64,000 nt of DNA, taken from contig NZ_BJNO01000025.1 of NCBI RefSeq assembly GCF_006539725.1, forward strand, positions 17,017 through 81,016. Reading direction: 5' to 3'. Every line of letters begins with the position of its first letter. Positions within the stretch are counted from its first letter, which is position 1. Positions 9,134-16,937 of the stretch are shown piece by piece. A program made the position numbers and the translations under genes. This DNA comes from Klebsiella terrigena. GTDB taxonomy: Bacteria; Pseudomonadota; Gammaproteobacteria; Enterobacterales; Enterobacteriaceae. Below the pieces are notes generated by a model that was not told the DNA's origin, searched no databases, and saw nothing but the letters and a program-made list of their open reading frames with translations.

Positions 9134-10987
9134 ATGCTGCGCTCAATCGCCACCGTCTCGATTTCCGGTACCTTACCTGAAAAGCTTCACGCCATTGCCG
9201 CTGCGGGTTATCAGGGCGTCGAAATCTTCGAAAACGATCTGCTCTATTATACGGGCACGCCGGCGGATATTCGTAACCTGGCGGCTGATTTAGGGCTAAA
9301 AATCACGCTTTTTCAACCCTTTCGCGATTTTGAAGGCGCCAGCCGCACGCAGTTTGCGGCCAATCTGGCGCGCGCGAAACGAAAATTCGCGCTGATGCAC
9401 GAGCTCGGCTGCGACACCATGCTGCTGTGCAGCAACGTACAGCCGGAGTGCTCCGCCGATATCGCCCTGCAGGTGGCCGACCTTCGCGCTCTGGCGGATT
9501 TGGCGGAGCAGGAGGGGATTATCGTCGGCTATGAGGCGCTGGCCTGGGGGACGCACGTTAACCTCTGGCATCAGGCCTGGGAGCGGGTAAAAGCGGTCAA
9601 CAGCCCGGCAATGGGCATAGTGCTCGACAGTTTCCATATCCTCGCGCGCGGCGATAATCTGGCGCGCCTGCACGAAGTGCCGGTGGATAAAATCACCTTC
9701 CTGCAGCTTGCCGACGCGCCGCTGATGAAGATGGATGTCCTCGAATGGAGCCGCCATTTCCGCTGCTTCCCCGGCCAGGGGCAGCTGCCGCTGGTGGATT
9801 TTGCCTGCGAGCTGACCCGCTGCGGCTATCGCGGCCCGTGGTCGCTGGAGATCTTTAACGATGGTTTTCGCGCCTCGCCGAACGGCGCGACGGCGAAGGA
9901 CGGCTACCGCTCGCTGCTGTGGCTGGAAGAGCAGACCCGGCGCCAGTTGGCGAGCAGCGATGCGCTGCTGTTTGACGCGCCGGAGCCCGCGCACTACGCC
10001 GGGCTGGAGTTTATTGAGTTTGCCGCCAGCCCGTCCGAGGCGAAAAACCTCGGCCAGCGCCTGGCGCAGCTGGGTTTTCAGCAGGAGGGGCTGCATCGCT
10101 CCAAGCAGGTGGCGCTGTGGCGTAACGGTGCGGCACGCGCCATCGTCAACTTTCAGCCGCACAGCTGGGCCGACCATTTCCACCAGCGCCACGGGATTTC
10201 GCTGTGCGCGATGGCCCTCGGCGTCAGCCGCAGCGCGCCGATTATTGCCCGCGCTCGCGCCTACGGCTACGCCACCTGGCAGGGCGACGCCGGGCCGAAT
10301 GAAAGCCCGATCCCGGCGGTTTGCGCCCCGGACGGCAGCCTGATTTATCTGATTGAGCACGGGGACGATATCTATGCCCGCGATTTCCACCTGCAGCCGC
10401 CTGCGGCCGTGCGCGATGATTACAGCGGCATCGATCACCTGGCGCTCGGGATGGAGGCGGACAGCCGCGATAACTGGATTATCTTCTTCCGCACGGTCTT
10501 CGGCTTTACGCTCGAACATGAACAGACGCTGCCGGACCCGTACGGTCTGGTGCGCAGCCTCGCGGTGCACAGCCCGCAGGGCAACATCCGCCTGGCGCTG
10601 AATATTTCTCAAAGCCGCGCGACGCAGATTGCCCGCTCCGTTGCCTGTTATCAGGGCGCGGGGCTGCAGCATGCGGCCTTCGCCTGCCGGGATCTGCCGG
10701 CCACCCTCGATAGCCTGCCTGAGGTCTCCCTCGACGCGCTGCCGATCCCGGCAAACTACTACGAGGATTTAGTGGCGCGCTTTGGCGCCGACGAGCGCGC
10801 GGCGCAGCTCAAACGTCTGCAGATCCTCTACGACCGCGATGGTCAGGGCGGCGAATTTCTGCATCTCTACACCCGACCGTTCTCATCGGGGCGTTTTTTC
10901 TTTGAATTGACCGAAAGACGCGGCGGCTACGCGCTCTACGGCGCGGCAAACGCGGCGGTACGCCTTTCGGCGATGCAGTACGGCTAG
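9134..10987 (+). CDS. quiC: 3-dehydroshikimate dehydratase, QuiC/AroZ type, with C-terminal HPPD-like domain
   Basis: The protein (617 residues from the ATG at 9134) converts 3-dehydroshikimate to protocatechuate, feeding quinate and shikimate into the beta-ketoadipate route. Residues 1-270 form a xylose-isomerase-like TIM barrel with likely metal ligands in GYEALAW (E), LDSFHIL (D), LQLAD (Q) and SLEIFND (E). From about residue 290 there is a two-part VOC domain like 4-hydroxyphenylpyruvate dioxygenase, including YSGIDHLAL and GGEFLHLYTRPF. This fusion is known in QuiC1 enzymes. A GTG start at 9071 would place the operator inside the coding region, so the ATG after gagga is preferred. Confidence 0.9.
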   Translation: MLRSIATVSISGTLPEKLHAIAAAGYQGVEIFENDLLYYTGTPADIRNLAADLGLKITLFQPFRDFEGASRTQFAANLARAKRKFALMHELGCDTMLLCSNVQPECSADIALQVADLRALADLAEQEGIIVGYEALAWGTHVNLWHQAWERVKAVNSPAMGIVLDSFHILARGDNLARLHEVPVDKITFLQLADAPLMKMDVLEWSRHFRCFPGQGQLPLVDFACELTRCGYRGPWSLEIFNDGFRASPNGATAKDGYRSLLWLEEQTRRQLASSDALLFDAPEPAHYAGLEFIEFAASPSEAKNLGQRLAQLGFQQEGLHRSKQVALWRNGAARAIVNFQPHSWADHFHQRHGISLCAMALGVSRSAPIIARARAYGYATWQGDAGPNESPIPAVCAPDGSLIYLIEHGDDIYARDFHLQPPAAVRDDYSGIDHLALGMEADSRDNWIIFFRTVFGFTLEHEQTLPDPYGLVRSLAVHSPQGNIRLALNISQSRATQIARSVACYQGAGLQHAAFACRDLPATLDSLPEVSLDALPIPANYYEDLVARFGADERAAQLKRLQILYDRDGQGGEFLHLYTRPFSSGRFFFELTERRGGYALYGAANAAVRLSAMQYG

Positions 10988-10989
10988 GT

Positions 10990-11005
10990 TGTATCAAATG
11001 GTTCA
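10990..11005 (-). promoter_or_regulatory. Predicted TetR-family operator, copy 2
   Basis: The minus strand reads TGAACCATTTGATACA, matching copy 1 at 13 of 16 positions; the differences fall in the centre. It starts two bases after the dehydratase stop codon and 140 bases before the MFS start, so the transporter and dehydrogenase probably have their own regulated promoter. Confidence 0.7.
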
Positions 11006-11144
11006 TTGAGTGCGTATCACCATACAATAACAACATTCATCTGCACCCCACGCACCGCATCATTCGCGCTGCGCTAAGGCGGCAACGTTCCTGCCGTCCG
11101 CGCAAAAAGCGTGGGTGATAACGTGTCTATGACAGGAAACGACT

Positions 11145-12467
11145 ATGAGTTCTTATAGCCATAACCACGCGGCGACGGCAGAGACCGCGACCACCGCTCG
11201 CCGCTCCCGGCGGCGGATCGGGATCCTTTCGCTGCTGGCCGTCGGTACGATGATTAACTACCTTGACCGCACGGTGTTAGGCATTGCGGCCCCCAGCCTA
11301 ACCGCCGAGCTCGGCATTGACGCTGCGGTGATGGGGATCGTCTTCTCCGCCTTCGCCTGGACCTACACGCTGGCGCAGATCCCCGGCGGCCTGTTCCTCG
11401 ACCGCTTCGGCAACAAGGTGACCTATTTCCTGTCGTTGGCCCTGTGGTCGCTGTTTACCCTGTTTCACGGCATGGCGATTGGCCTCAAGACGCTGCTGCT
11501 TTGCCGTTTTGGCCTTGGGGTCAGCGAAGCGCCGTGCTTTCCGGTCAACAGCCGGGTCGTCAGCGCCTGGTTCCCCCAGCAGGAGCGGGCCAAAGCCACC
11601 GCGGTGTATACGGTGGGCGAATATCTGGGGCTGGCCTGCTTCTCACCGCTGCTGTTCTGGATCATGGGCAGCTTCGGCTGGCGAACGCTGTTTATCAGCG
11701 TCGGCGCGGTCGGCGTGCTCTTTGCGCTGGTGTGGTGGCGCTGCTACCGCGATCCGCATGAGGATACGCAGCTGAGCCAGCAGGAGCGCGAGCATATTGC
11801 CAGCGGCGGCGGCATGACTAACGCGACGCAGCAGCGCATGGTCTTCAGCTGGCCGCTGGTCCGCCAGCTGCTCGGCAAGCGGCAGATCCTCGGCGCCAGC
11901 ATCGGTCAGTTTGCCGGCAATACGGTACTGGTCTTTTTCCTGACCTGGTTCCCAACCTACCTGGCGACCGAGCGCCACATGCCGTGGCTGAAAGTGGGCT
12001 TCTTCGCCATCATGCCGTTCCTCGCCGCCGCCGGCGGGGTGATGTTCGGCGGCTGGGTATCCGACAAGCTGCTGAAGGCCACCGGCTCGGCGAACATCGG
12101 GCGCAAGCTGCCCATCGTTGCCGGTCTGCTGATGGCCAGCACGATTATCTCCGCCAACTGGCTGACCAGCGATCTGGCGGTGATCCTCGTGATGTCCTTC
12201 GCCTTCTTTGGCCAGGGCATGGTCGGCCTCGGCTGGACGCTGATTTCCGATATCGCCCCGCAGGGGCTGGGCGGGCTGACCGGCGGGCTGTTTAACTTCT
12301 GCACCAACCTGGCCGGGATCCTCACGCCGCTGATTATTGGCTTTATCGTCGCGGCCTTCGGTAGCTTCTTCTACGCGCTTGTCTATATCGGCGGCGCGGC
12401 GCTGCTCGGGGTGGTGGCGTATCTGTTTATTCTTGGCGACGTCAAACGTATCGAGCTGGCAAAATAA
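11145..12467 (+). CDS. MFS transporter, anion:cation symporter type, likely quinate/shikimate importer
   Basis: A 440-residue inner-membrane carrier with 12 predicted transmembrane segments. The first membrane segment (GTMINYLDRTVLGIAAPSL) is the hallmark of the ACS subfamily (GudP, DgoT and aromatic-acid carriers), and the motif PGGLFLDRFGNKV marks the loop between helices 2 and 3. A caggaaa ribosome-binding site precedes the ATG. It lies between the dehydratase and a shikimate-dehydrogenase-like enzyme, so quinate, shikimate or 3-dehydroshikimate is the probable substrate (inference from context). Confidence 0.8.
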   Translation: MSSYSHNHAATAETATTARRSRRRIGILSLLAVGTMINYLDRTVLGIAAPSLTAELGIDAAVMGIVFSAFAWTYTLAQIPGGLFLDRFGNKVTYFLSLALWSLFTLFHGMAIGLKTLLLCRFGLGVSEAPCFPVNSRVVSAWFPQQERAKATAVYTVGEYLGLACFSPLLFWIMGSFGWRTLFISVGAVGVLFALVWWRCYRDPHEDTQLSQQEREHIASGGGMTNATQQRMVFSWPLVRQLLGKRQILGASIGQFAGNTVLVFFLTWFPTYLATERHMPWLKVGFFAIMPFLAAAGGVMFGGWVSDKLLKATGSANIGRKLPIVAGLLMASTIISANWLTSDLAVILVMSFAFFGQGMVGLGWTLISDIAPQGLGGLTGGLFNFCTNLAGILTPLIIGFIVAAFGSFFYALVYIGGAALLGVVAYLFILGDVKRIELAK

Positions 12468-12482
12468 GGAAAGGGGCACAAC

Positions 12483-13319
12483 ATGGTGATTAGTGGCAAC
12501 ACGCGGCTGATAGCGCATCTTGGCTATCCGACCGCCAGTTTTAAGGCGCCGATGATTTATAACCCGTGGCTGGTTAACCAGCAGGTGGACGTCAAAGTGG
12601 TGCCGATGGGGGTCAAACCGGAGGATTATGCCGCCTTTATCGCGCCGCTGTTCTCGATGACCAACATCGTCGGCGCGCTGGTCACCATGCCGCACAAGAT
12701 TGCCACCTGCGGCCTGGTGCAGCATCTTAGCCCGGCGGCGGCCATTGCCGGGGCGTGCAACGCCATTCGCCGCGAGGCCGACGGCAGCCTGAGCGGGGAT
12801 ATGTTTGACGGCGACGGCTTCGTTCTTGGCCTCCGCCGCAAGGGTTTTCAGCCTCAGGGCGCGCGGGCGCTGGTGGTCGGCTGCGGCGGCGTCGGTTCGG
12901 CGATCGCCGCGTCGCTGGCGGCGGCGGGGGTCAGCGCCCTGACGCTCTACGATAGCCATCCGCAGGCGGCGCAGGCGCTGGCCGGGCGCCTGCTGCAGCA
13001 CTATCCGGCGCTGGATCTCAGCCTGATGCAGCGCGATCCGCAGGGGCATGACCTGGTGGTCAACGCCACGCCGCTGGGGATGAAGGCCGACGACCCGCTG
13101 CCGCTGGACCCGCAGCGGCTGTCGCCCGCCTGCTGGGTGGGCGAAGTGGTGATGACCCACGAAATGACGCCGCTGCTGCGGGCGGCACAGGCGCGGGGCT
13201 GCGCGATCCAGCGCGGGACCGACATGCTGTTTGAGATGATCCCTGCCTATCTGCGCTTTTTCAGTTTGCCGGTGGCGACGCCGGAGCGGTTGCGGGAGCT
13301 GGCGGAAATTCGCTACTGA
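12483..13319 (+). CDS. Shikimate/quinate dehydrogenase-like oxidoreductase (AroE superfamily)
   Basis: This 278-residue enzyme has the AroE fold: an N-terminal substrate domain with the catalytic lysine in VTMPHK (K72) and a Rossmann domain with GCGGVGSA (133-140). The usual N-T-D-G substrate motif reads MFDGDGF (D retained) and the N-terminal S-x-S motif reads T-A-S. It is therefore probably not the biosynthetic AroE but a catabolic paralogue oxidising shikimate or quinate toward 3-dehydroshikimate. It starts 15 bases after the MFS stop and is likely cotranscribed with it. Confidence 0.8.
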   Translation: MVISGNTRLIAHLGYPTASFKAPMIYNPWLVNQQVDVKVVPMGVKPEDYAAFIAPLFSMTNIVGALVTMPHKIATCGLVQHLSPAAAIAGACNAIRREADGSLSGDMFDGDGFVLGLRRKGFQPQGARALVVGCGGVGSAIAASLAAAGVSALTLYDSHPQAAQALAGRLLQHYPALDLSLMQRDPQGHDLVVNATPLGMKADDPLPLDPQRLSPACWVGEVVMTHEMTPLLRAAQARGCAIQRGTDMLFEMIPAYLRFFSLPVATPERLRELAEIRY

Positions 13320-13374
13320 AACGCGCTCGGGCCGGTTACCCTAGCCGCCATTTCCGGACTTGAGCGAGAGATCC

Positions 13375-13618
13375 ATGACACCGCGTATCGTTCTGCTGGC
13401 GGCGGGGAGCCTGAAAGGCGCCTTTGTCCTGCTGCTGGCGCGTTTTCATCAGCTTACCGGCATTGAGGTCGAGGCGCATTTTGGCCCCGCGGGCCTGCTG
13501 CGCGAGCGAATTGAGGCCGGGGAGCGCTGCTCGGTTTTCGCCTCCGCCAACGGCCAGCATCCGCAGGCGCTGCGGCAGGCAGGGCTACCTGCGCGCGGCG
13601 GGCTTTTTGCCGCTCAGC
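13375..13618 (+). pseudogene. Truncated ModA-like periplasmic binding protein gene
   Basis: The first ~80 codons from the ATG at 13375 (IVLLAAGSLKGAFVLLLARF, then a segment with HFGPAGLLRERI and VFASANGQHP) match the N-terminal domain of molybdate-type binding proteins. It has no clear signal peptide, and the homology ends near 13610-13620, after which the frame runs through DNA that is the antisense of an ABC ATPase. The gene is an incomplete remnant at a deletion junction, not functional. Confidence 0.7.
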
Positions 13619-13838
13619 GGCGGATCGTAAACTGCGGTACGATAGCGGTGCCGCCGATCGATTCAAACCGTCCGCCGAGCGGCGCCAGCACGCCGGTCAG
13701 CGTATCAAGCAGCGTGCTTTTTCCGCGTCCGTTCGCGCCCAGGATTGCCCAGACTTCGCCGGCGCGGCAGCGCAGGCTAAGCGGGGCAAACAGCGGCTGA
13801 CGGTGACCATAGGGCCGCCGCCTTGCGCATCCGCCCAC
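13614..13838 (-). pseudogene. Truncated FecE-type ABC ATPase gene
   Basis: The minus strand encodes an ABC ATPase N-terminus: YGHRQPLFAPLSLRCRAGEV, then Walker A ILGANGRGKST, then about 30 more residues before a stop where the ModA-like fragment begins. Q-loop, signature and Walker B are missing, and the start (only a GTG without a clear ribosome-binding site) also looks eroded. With the adjacent fragment it marks the loss of most of a metal or molybdate importer locus. Confidence 0.7.
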
Positions 13839-13881
13839 TTTGGCATACGGTAAATCATCATTAATTCATTTTGCCGCCATC

Positions 13882-14613
13882 ATGTCCTTTCAATCCCGGT
13901 TGTTAAACGCTATTCCCGGCATCCGCCACGCCTTCCTCGACGTGCACGAGACCGCCGCTTTTCCCTACGCCGAGATGGCGCCGGTTAAGCTGGTGCACGG
14001 CAATGTTGTCCATCACTATCAGCTCCCGTTGGCCGAACGGCCGCACGCCGACGCGGTGTTCACCGCCCTGAGCGGGCAAAAGGTGGGGGTGGTGACCGCG
14101 GACTGCCTGCCGATGCTGATGGCCTCCCGCGACGGGCGCTACGTCTGCAGCGTCCATGCCGGATGGCGCGGGGCGGCGAGCGGCATCGTCGAAAACAGCC
14201 TGGCGCTGTTCCGCCAGCATCGGGTGGCGCCGGAGGAGATAGTGGTGGCGATCGGGCCGCATATCCACGCCTGCTGCTATGAAGTCTCCGGCGAATTTTA
14301 TCAGACCCTGCTGGCGATGCCGGCAGGGGAGCTGGCGCGGCAGCATAGCGACCGCCTGTTCCATCGACGCCCCGCGCAGCCTGCCAGGGCAGAGCAGGCC
14401 CGGGGGACGGAGCCGGAGAGTTTGTGGTTCGACCTGCGGGCCTTTGCCGGGCTGCTGCTGCAGCGCGCCGGCGTGGCGGATGAAAACGTCGAGTGGCTGG
14501 GCAGCTGCACCTACTGCACGCCGCAGACGCTGGGCTCCTTCCGCCGGCGCACCCATTTCCCGGCAGCGAAAAGCTTCCAGTACTCGTGGATTATGCGTGC
14601 GCCCGCTGCGTAA
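13882..14613 (+). CDS. PgeF/YfiH-like protein (multicopper polyphenol oxidase, DUF152 family)
   Basis: A 243-residue cytosolic protein of the family that includes PgeF, a peptidoglycan editing factor removing L-Ser-UDP-MurNAc, and proteins described as laccase-like. Family motifs are present: a metal-ligand His in KLVHGN, VTADCLPML with the catalytic Cys, CSVHAGWRGAA with the second His, AIGPHIHACCYEV, and a C-terminal CTYC. The gene lies beside the ABC-importer scar rather than in the usual yfiH context near clpB, so it is probably a paralogue. The ATG at 13882 has a weak ribosome-binding site. Confidence 0.8.
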   Translation: MSFQSRLLNAIPGIRHAFLDVHETAAFPYAEMAPVKLVHGNVVHHYQLPLAERPHADAVFTALSGQKVGVVTADCLPMLMASRDGRYVCSVHAGWRGAASGIVENSLALFRQHRVAPEEIVVAIGPHIHACCYEVSGEFYQTLLAMPAGELARQHSDRLFHRRPAQPARAEQARGTEPESLWFDLRAFAGLLLQRAGVADENVEWLGSCTYCTPQTLGSFRRRTHFPAAKSFQYSWIMRAPAA

Positions 14614-14628
14614 ACGCGGCAGCGCCGG

Positions 14629-16209
14629 CTAGCGCACCCTAAAGCCGTGGGTGGCGTCGCGCGCCAGCTGATCGACGAGCCCGAACTCCCAGTCCAGATA
14701 GGCCTGCATCGCCTCGGGAGAGTTATCCGTTCCCTCGTACGGGCGGCGATAGCGGTCGCTGGCTTCGCTCGCCAGCCGCGTATTGCCCCGTTCCAGCGGC
14801 AGGTCCGCCGCTATCCACGCCAGCGTGCCGCCGCGCAGCAGCTCTACCGGCTTACCGGTGTGCGCCCCGACTTCGGTGACAGCGTAACGCGCAAGCAGGC
14901 TGCTGCCGCAGGTGAGCACGTAGCGCTCGGCGGGCGGGATCGCCTCCAGCGCCTGCCTGAGTTCGGAGCGCACCAGCCACCAGGCGCCGGGAATATGCCG
15001 CGCCGCGTAGTTGGCGCTGGTGGTGAAATCCAGCACCACGGTGCCCGGTTCATTCAGCAGCTCCGCCAGCCGCTGGGGGGCTATCTCTTTCGCTACCGGG
15101 GCCGGCGGGACGATGGCTGCCGGTACGCCGCGCTCGCTAAACGTTGCCGGATTCGTTTCGCGCAGTACCGCGACCTCCCAGCCCATCTGCGCCAGCCACG
15201 AGGCGGTGATGGCCGCGCGAACGCCGTCATCGTCCAGCGCGACGATCCGCGCGCCGCGCACGCTGGCGTGGTGGTCGGTCTCCTGCACTAGCTGTCCGCC
15301 GGGAGCGCTAAGGCTGCCGGGCAGGTGGCCGGCGGCGTACTCCTCCGGACTGCGGACGTCGAACAGATAGGTGGTGCGATCCTCCTGGCGTCGCCAGCGC
15401 TGCAGCGTGGTCTCATCAATAAACGTCACCCCGGCGCTTTCGGCCAGCGCGCGCACCTGCTGGCGCCGCGCCGTCGATGGCTGCTGCGCCGGGTCATAGC
15501 GCCGCTGCTGGCCGTGCTCCAGCGTCAGTCCGGCCAGCGTCCAGCCGATGGTGCCGTTACGCAGGGCGTAGACCGGATTACGCACTCCGGCGTTGCGCAG
15601 CGACTGGGCGCCGATAATGCTGCGGGTGCGTCCCGCGCAGTTAACCACGATCGGCGTCTGCTCCGAGCCTACGAGGCCGTCAACCCGTAGTGCCAGCTCG
15701 CCACCGGGAACGCTGATGCTGCCGGGAATACTCATGGTCTGATACTCATCGAAGCGTCGGGCGTCGAGCACCACCACCGGCTGCGGGCCGTCAATCAGCG
15801 CCTGCACCTCCTGCGCGCTCAGCGAAGGCGTGTGGCGCTGGCTCTCAACCAGCTCGCCAAACGCTTTGCTCGGGGAGTTGACGTCCTGAAACAGCTCTCC
15901 GCCGCTGCGCTGCCAGCCCGCCAGCCCCCCGTCGAGCAGGGCAACGTCCCGGTAGCCCCACTCGCGCAGGCGTTCGAGAGCGACGATGGCAAGACCTTCA
16001 CCGTTGTCGTAAACGGTTATCGGCGTCGTCAGGCGCGGCACCCGGCGGCTGATTTCCAGCTCCAGCTTGCTGAGCGGCAGGTTTGCGGCGAACAGCGGAT
16101 GCGCGGTGGCGAAGTGCGCTTCTTCACGCACGTCGATCAGCGCCAGCTCCGCGCCGTCGAGCAGCGCCTGGCGGATCTGTGCGGTCTGGCGTAGGGAGTG
16201 TTCGGGCAT
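14629..16209 (-). CDS. Four-domain rhodanese-like sulfurtransferase
   Basis: A 526-residue protein made of four tandem rhodanese domains without a signal peptide. Domains 2 and 4 keep an active-site cysteine (VVNCAGRTRS, C191; LTCGSSLLAR, C434). Domains 1 and 3 have VYDNGEG and ALDDDGV at the same loop and so lack it. Rhodaneses carry sulfane sulfur as a cysteine persulfide. The ATG lies one base after the stop of the thiol dioxygenase gene (TAATATG), so the two are translationally coupled; the pair suggests handling of sulfite, thiosulfate or persulfide released from thiols. The true N-terminus is MPEHSLRQ; a longer open frame upstream is antisense-free shadow of the dioxygenase gene. Confidence 0.88.
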   Translation of the reverse strand: MPEHSLRQTAQIRQALLDGAELALIDVREEAHFATAHPLFAANLPLSKLELEISRRVPRLTTPITVYDNGEGLAIVALERLREWGYRDVALLDGGLAGWQRSGGELFQDVNSPSKAFGELVESQRHTPSLSAQEVQALIDGPQPVVVLDARRFDEYQTMSIPGSISVPGGELALRVDGLVGSEQTPIVVNCAGRTRSIIGAQSLRNAGVRNPVYALRNGTIGWTLAGLTLEHGQQRRYDPAQQPSTARRQQVRALAESAGVTFIDETTLQRWRRQEDRTTYLFDVRSPEEYAAGHLPGSLSAPGGQLVQETDHHASVRGARIVALDDDGVRAAITASWLAQMGWEVAVLRETNPATFSERGVPAAIVPPAPVAKEIAPQRLAELLNEPGTVVLDFTTSANYAARHIPGAWWLVRSELRQALEAIPPAERYVLTCGSSLLARYAVTEVGAHTGKPVELLRGGTLAWIAADLPLERGNTRLASEASDRYRRPYEGTDNSPEAMQAYLDWEFGLVDQLARDATHGFRVR

Positions 16210-16210
16210 A

Positions 16211-16807
16211 TTAATTATCCTTAGAGAGATCCCAGAGATTGGGTAAATGGCGGTTGGAGTAGCCGGAGATAAAGGGTTTGCTGAGTCCTTCCGGGGTATA
16301 CACGGCGCGCCTGACGGCGCCGATATTGCCGCCGTAGACGTGGATGCTGATGGACACGCTATCCGCCAGCGCGTTGCTGACCCGGTGAATATCGCCGTCG
16401 CGGGCGGAGACTTTCTCGACCTCGCCGGGGGAGAGGCGCTGGGCGATACCGTCAGCCACCGGCGTGCCGGCGTCATCGAGGCGGTAGCGCTGATTCTCCT
16501 CCGCCCCGCGCAGCATGCCGATCGCGCCCCACACCCGGTGGTCGTGGATCGGCGTCGATTGTCCCGGCCCCCAGACGAAGCTGACGATTGAAAAGCGCTG
16601 CCCGGAGTCGGCGTGCAGCAGATACTGCTGATAATGGTGGGGATGCGGCAGGGCGTACTCGTCCGGCAGCCAGTCATCCTGCTTCACCAGCGCCGCCAGC
16701 CGCAGGGCCACCGCGTCCAGCAGCGGCTCCGGCTGGCCGATCTCGCGATGCAGGACGTCAACGTCTTGAATAAAATGGCGTAATTTTTCCAGTCGGGATG
16801 TGCTCAT
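16211..16807 (-). CDS. Thiol dioxygenase, probably 3-mercaptopropionate dioxygenase (Gln-type CDO family)
   Basis: A 198-residue cupin of the cysteine dioxygenase family, which oxidises a thiol to a sulfinate with O2 at a non-haem iron. The three histidine ligands are H88 and H90 (IHDHRVWG) and H141 (DIHRVSN). The segment HYQQYLLH has glutamine where true cysteine dioxygenases carry the carboxylate-binding arginine, which is the mark of 3-mercaptopropionate dioxygenases. The second of two adjacent ATGs gives better spacing to AGGA. It is first in the operon with the rhodanese and divergent from a LysR gene. Cysteine as substrate cannot be excluded. Confidence 0.85.
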   Translation of the reverse strand: MSTSRLEKLRHFIQDVDVLHREIGQPEPLLDAVALRLAALVKQDDWLPDEYALPHPHHYQQYLLHADSGQRFSIVSFVWGPGQSTPIHDHRVWGAIGMLRGAEENQRYRLDDAGTPVADGIAQRLSPGEVEKVSARDGDIHRVSNALADSVSISIHVYGGNIGAVRRAVYTPEGLSKPFISGYSNRHLPNLWDLSKDN

Positions 16808-16866
16808 CATCGGTTCCTGTGAGAGGGGCTGGTCAATACGCTAACAAAGGCGTTAATATTATTTAA

Positions 16867-16881
16867 ATGCAATTTCCGCAT
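16867..16881 (+). promoter_or_regulatory. Predicted LysR-type box, copy 1 (ATGC-N7-GCAT)
   Basis: ATGC-N7-GCAT with the T-N11-A spacing typical of LysR sites lies between the divergent dioxygenase and LysR genes; flanks read TAAATGC and GCATAT. A second overlapping inverted repeat, GCATATATTAATATGC, runs to 16893. The same TAAATGC-N7-GCATAT arrangement occurs at 17854 before the monooxygenase operon. Confidence 0.7.
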
Positions 16882-16937
16882 ATATTAATATGCAAAATAA
16901 ACATTAAGAGCCTGGCGAGGCCGACTCTAAGGAATCT

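Noticed and set aside
9296..10672. 458-codon minus-strand frame inside the dehydratase gene
   Set aside because: Antisense shadow of a gene with clear domains on the other strand; composition rich in Arg and Gln without motifs.
16210..16677. N-terminal extension of the rhodanese frame
   Set aside because: The extension lies in a different frame over the thiol dioxygenase gene and reads as low-complexity Ser/Thr/Arg; the real start is the ATG at 16209 right after the dioxygenase stop.
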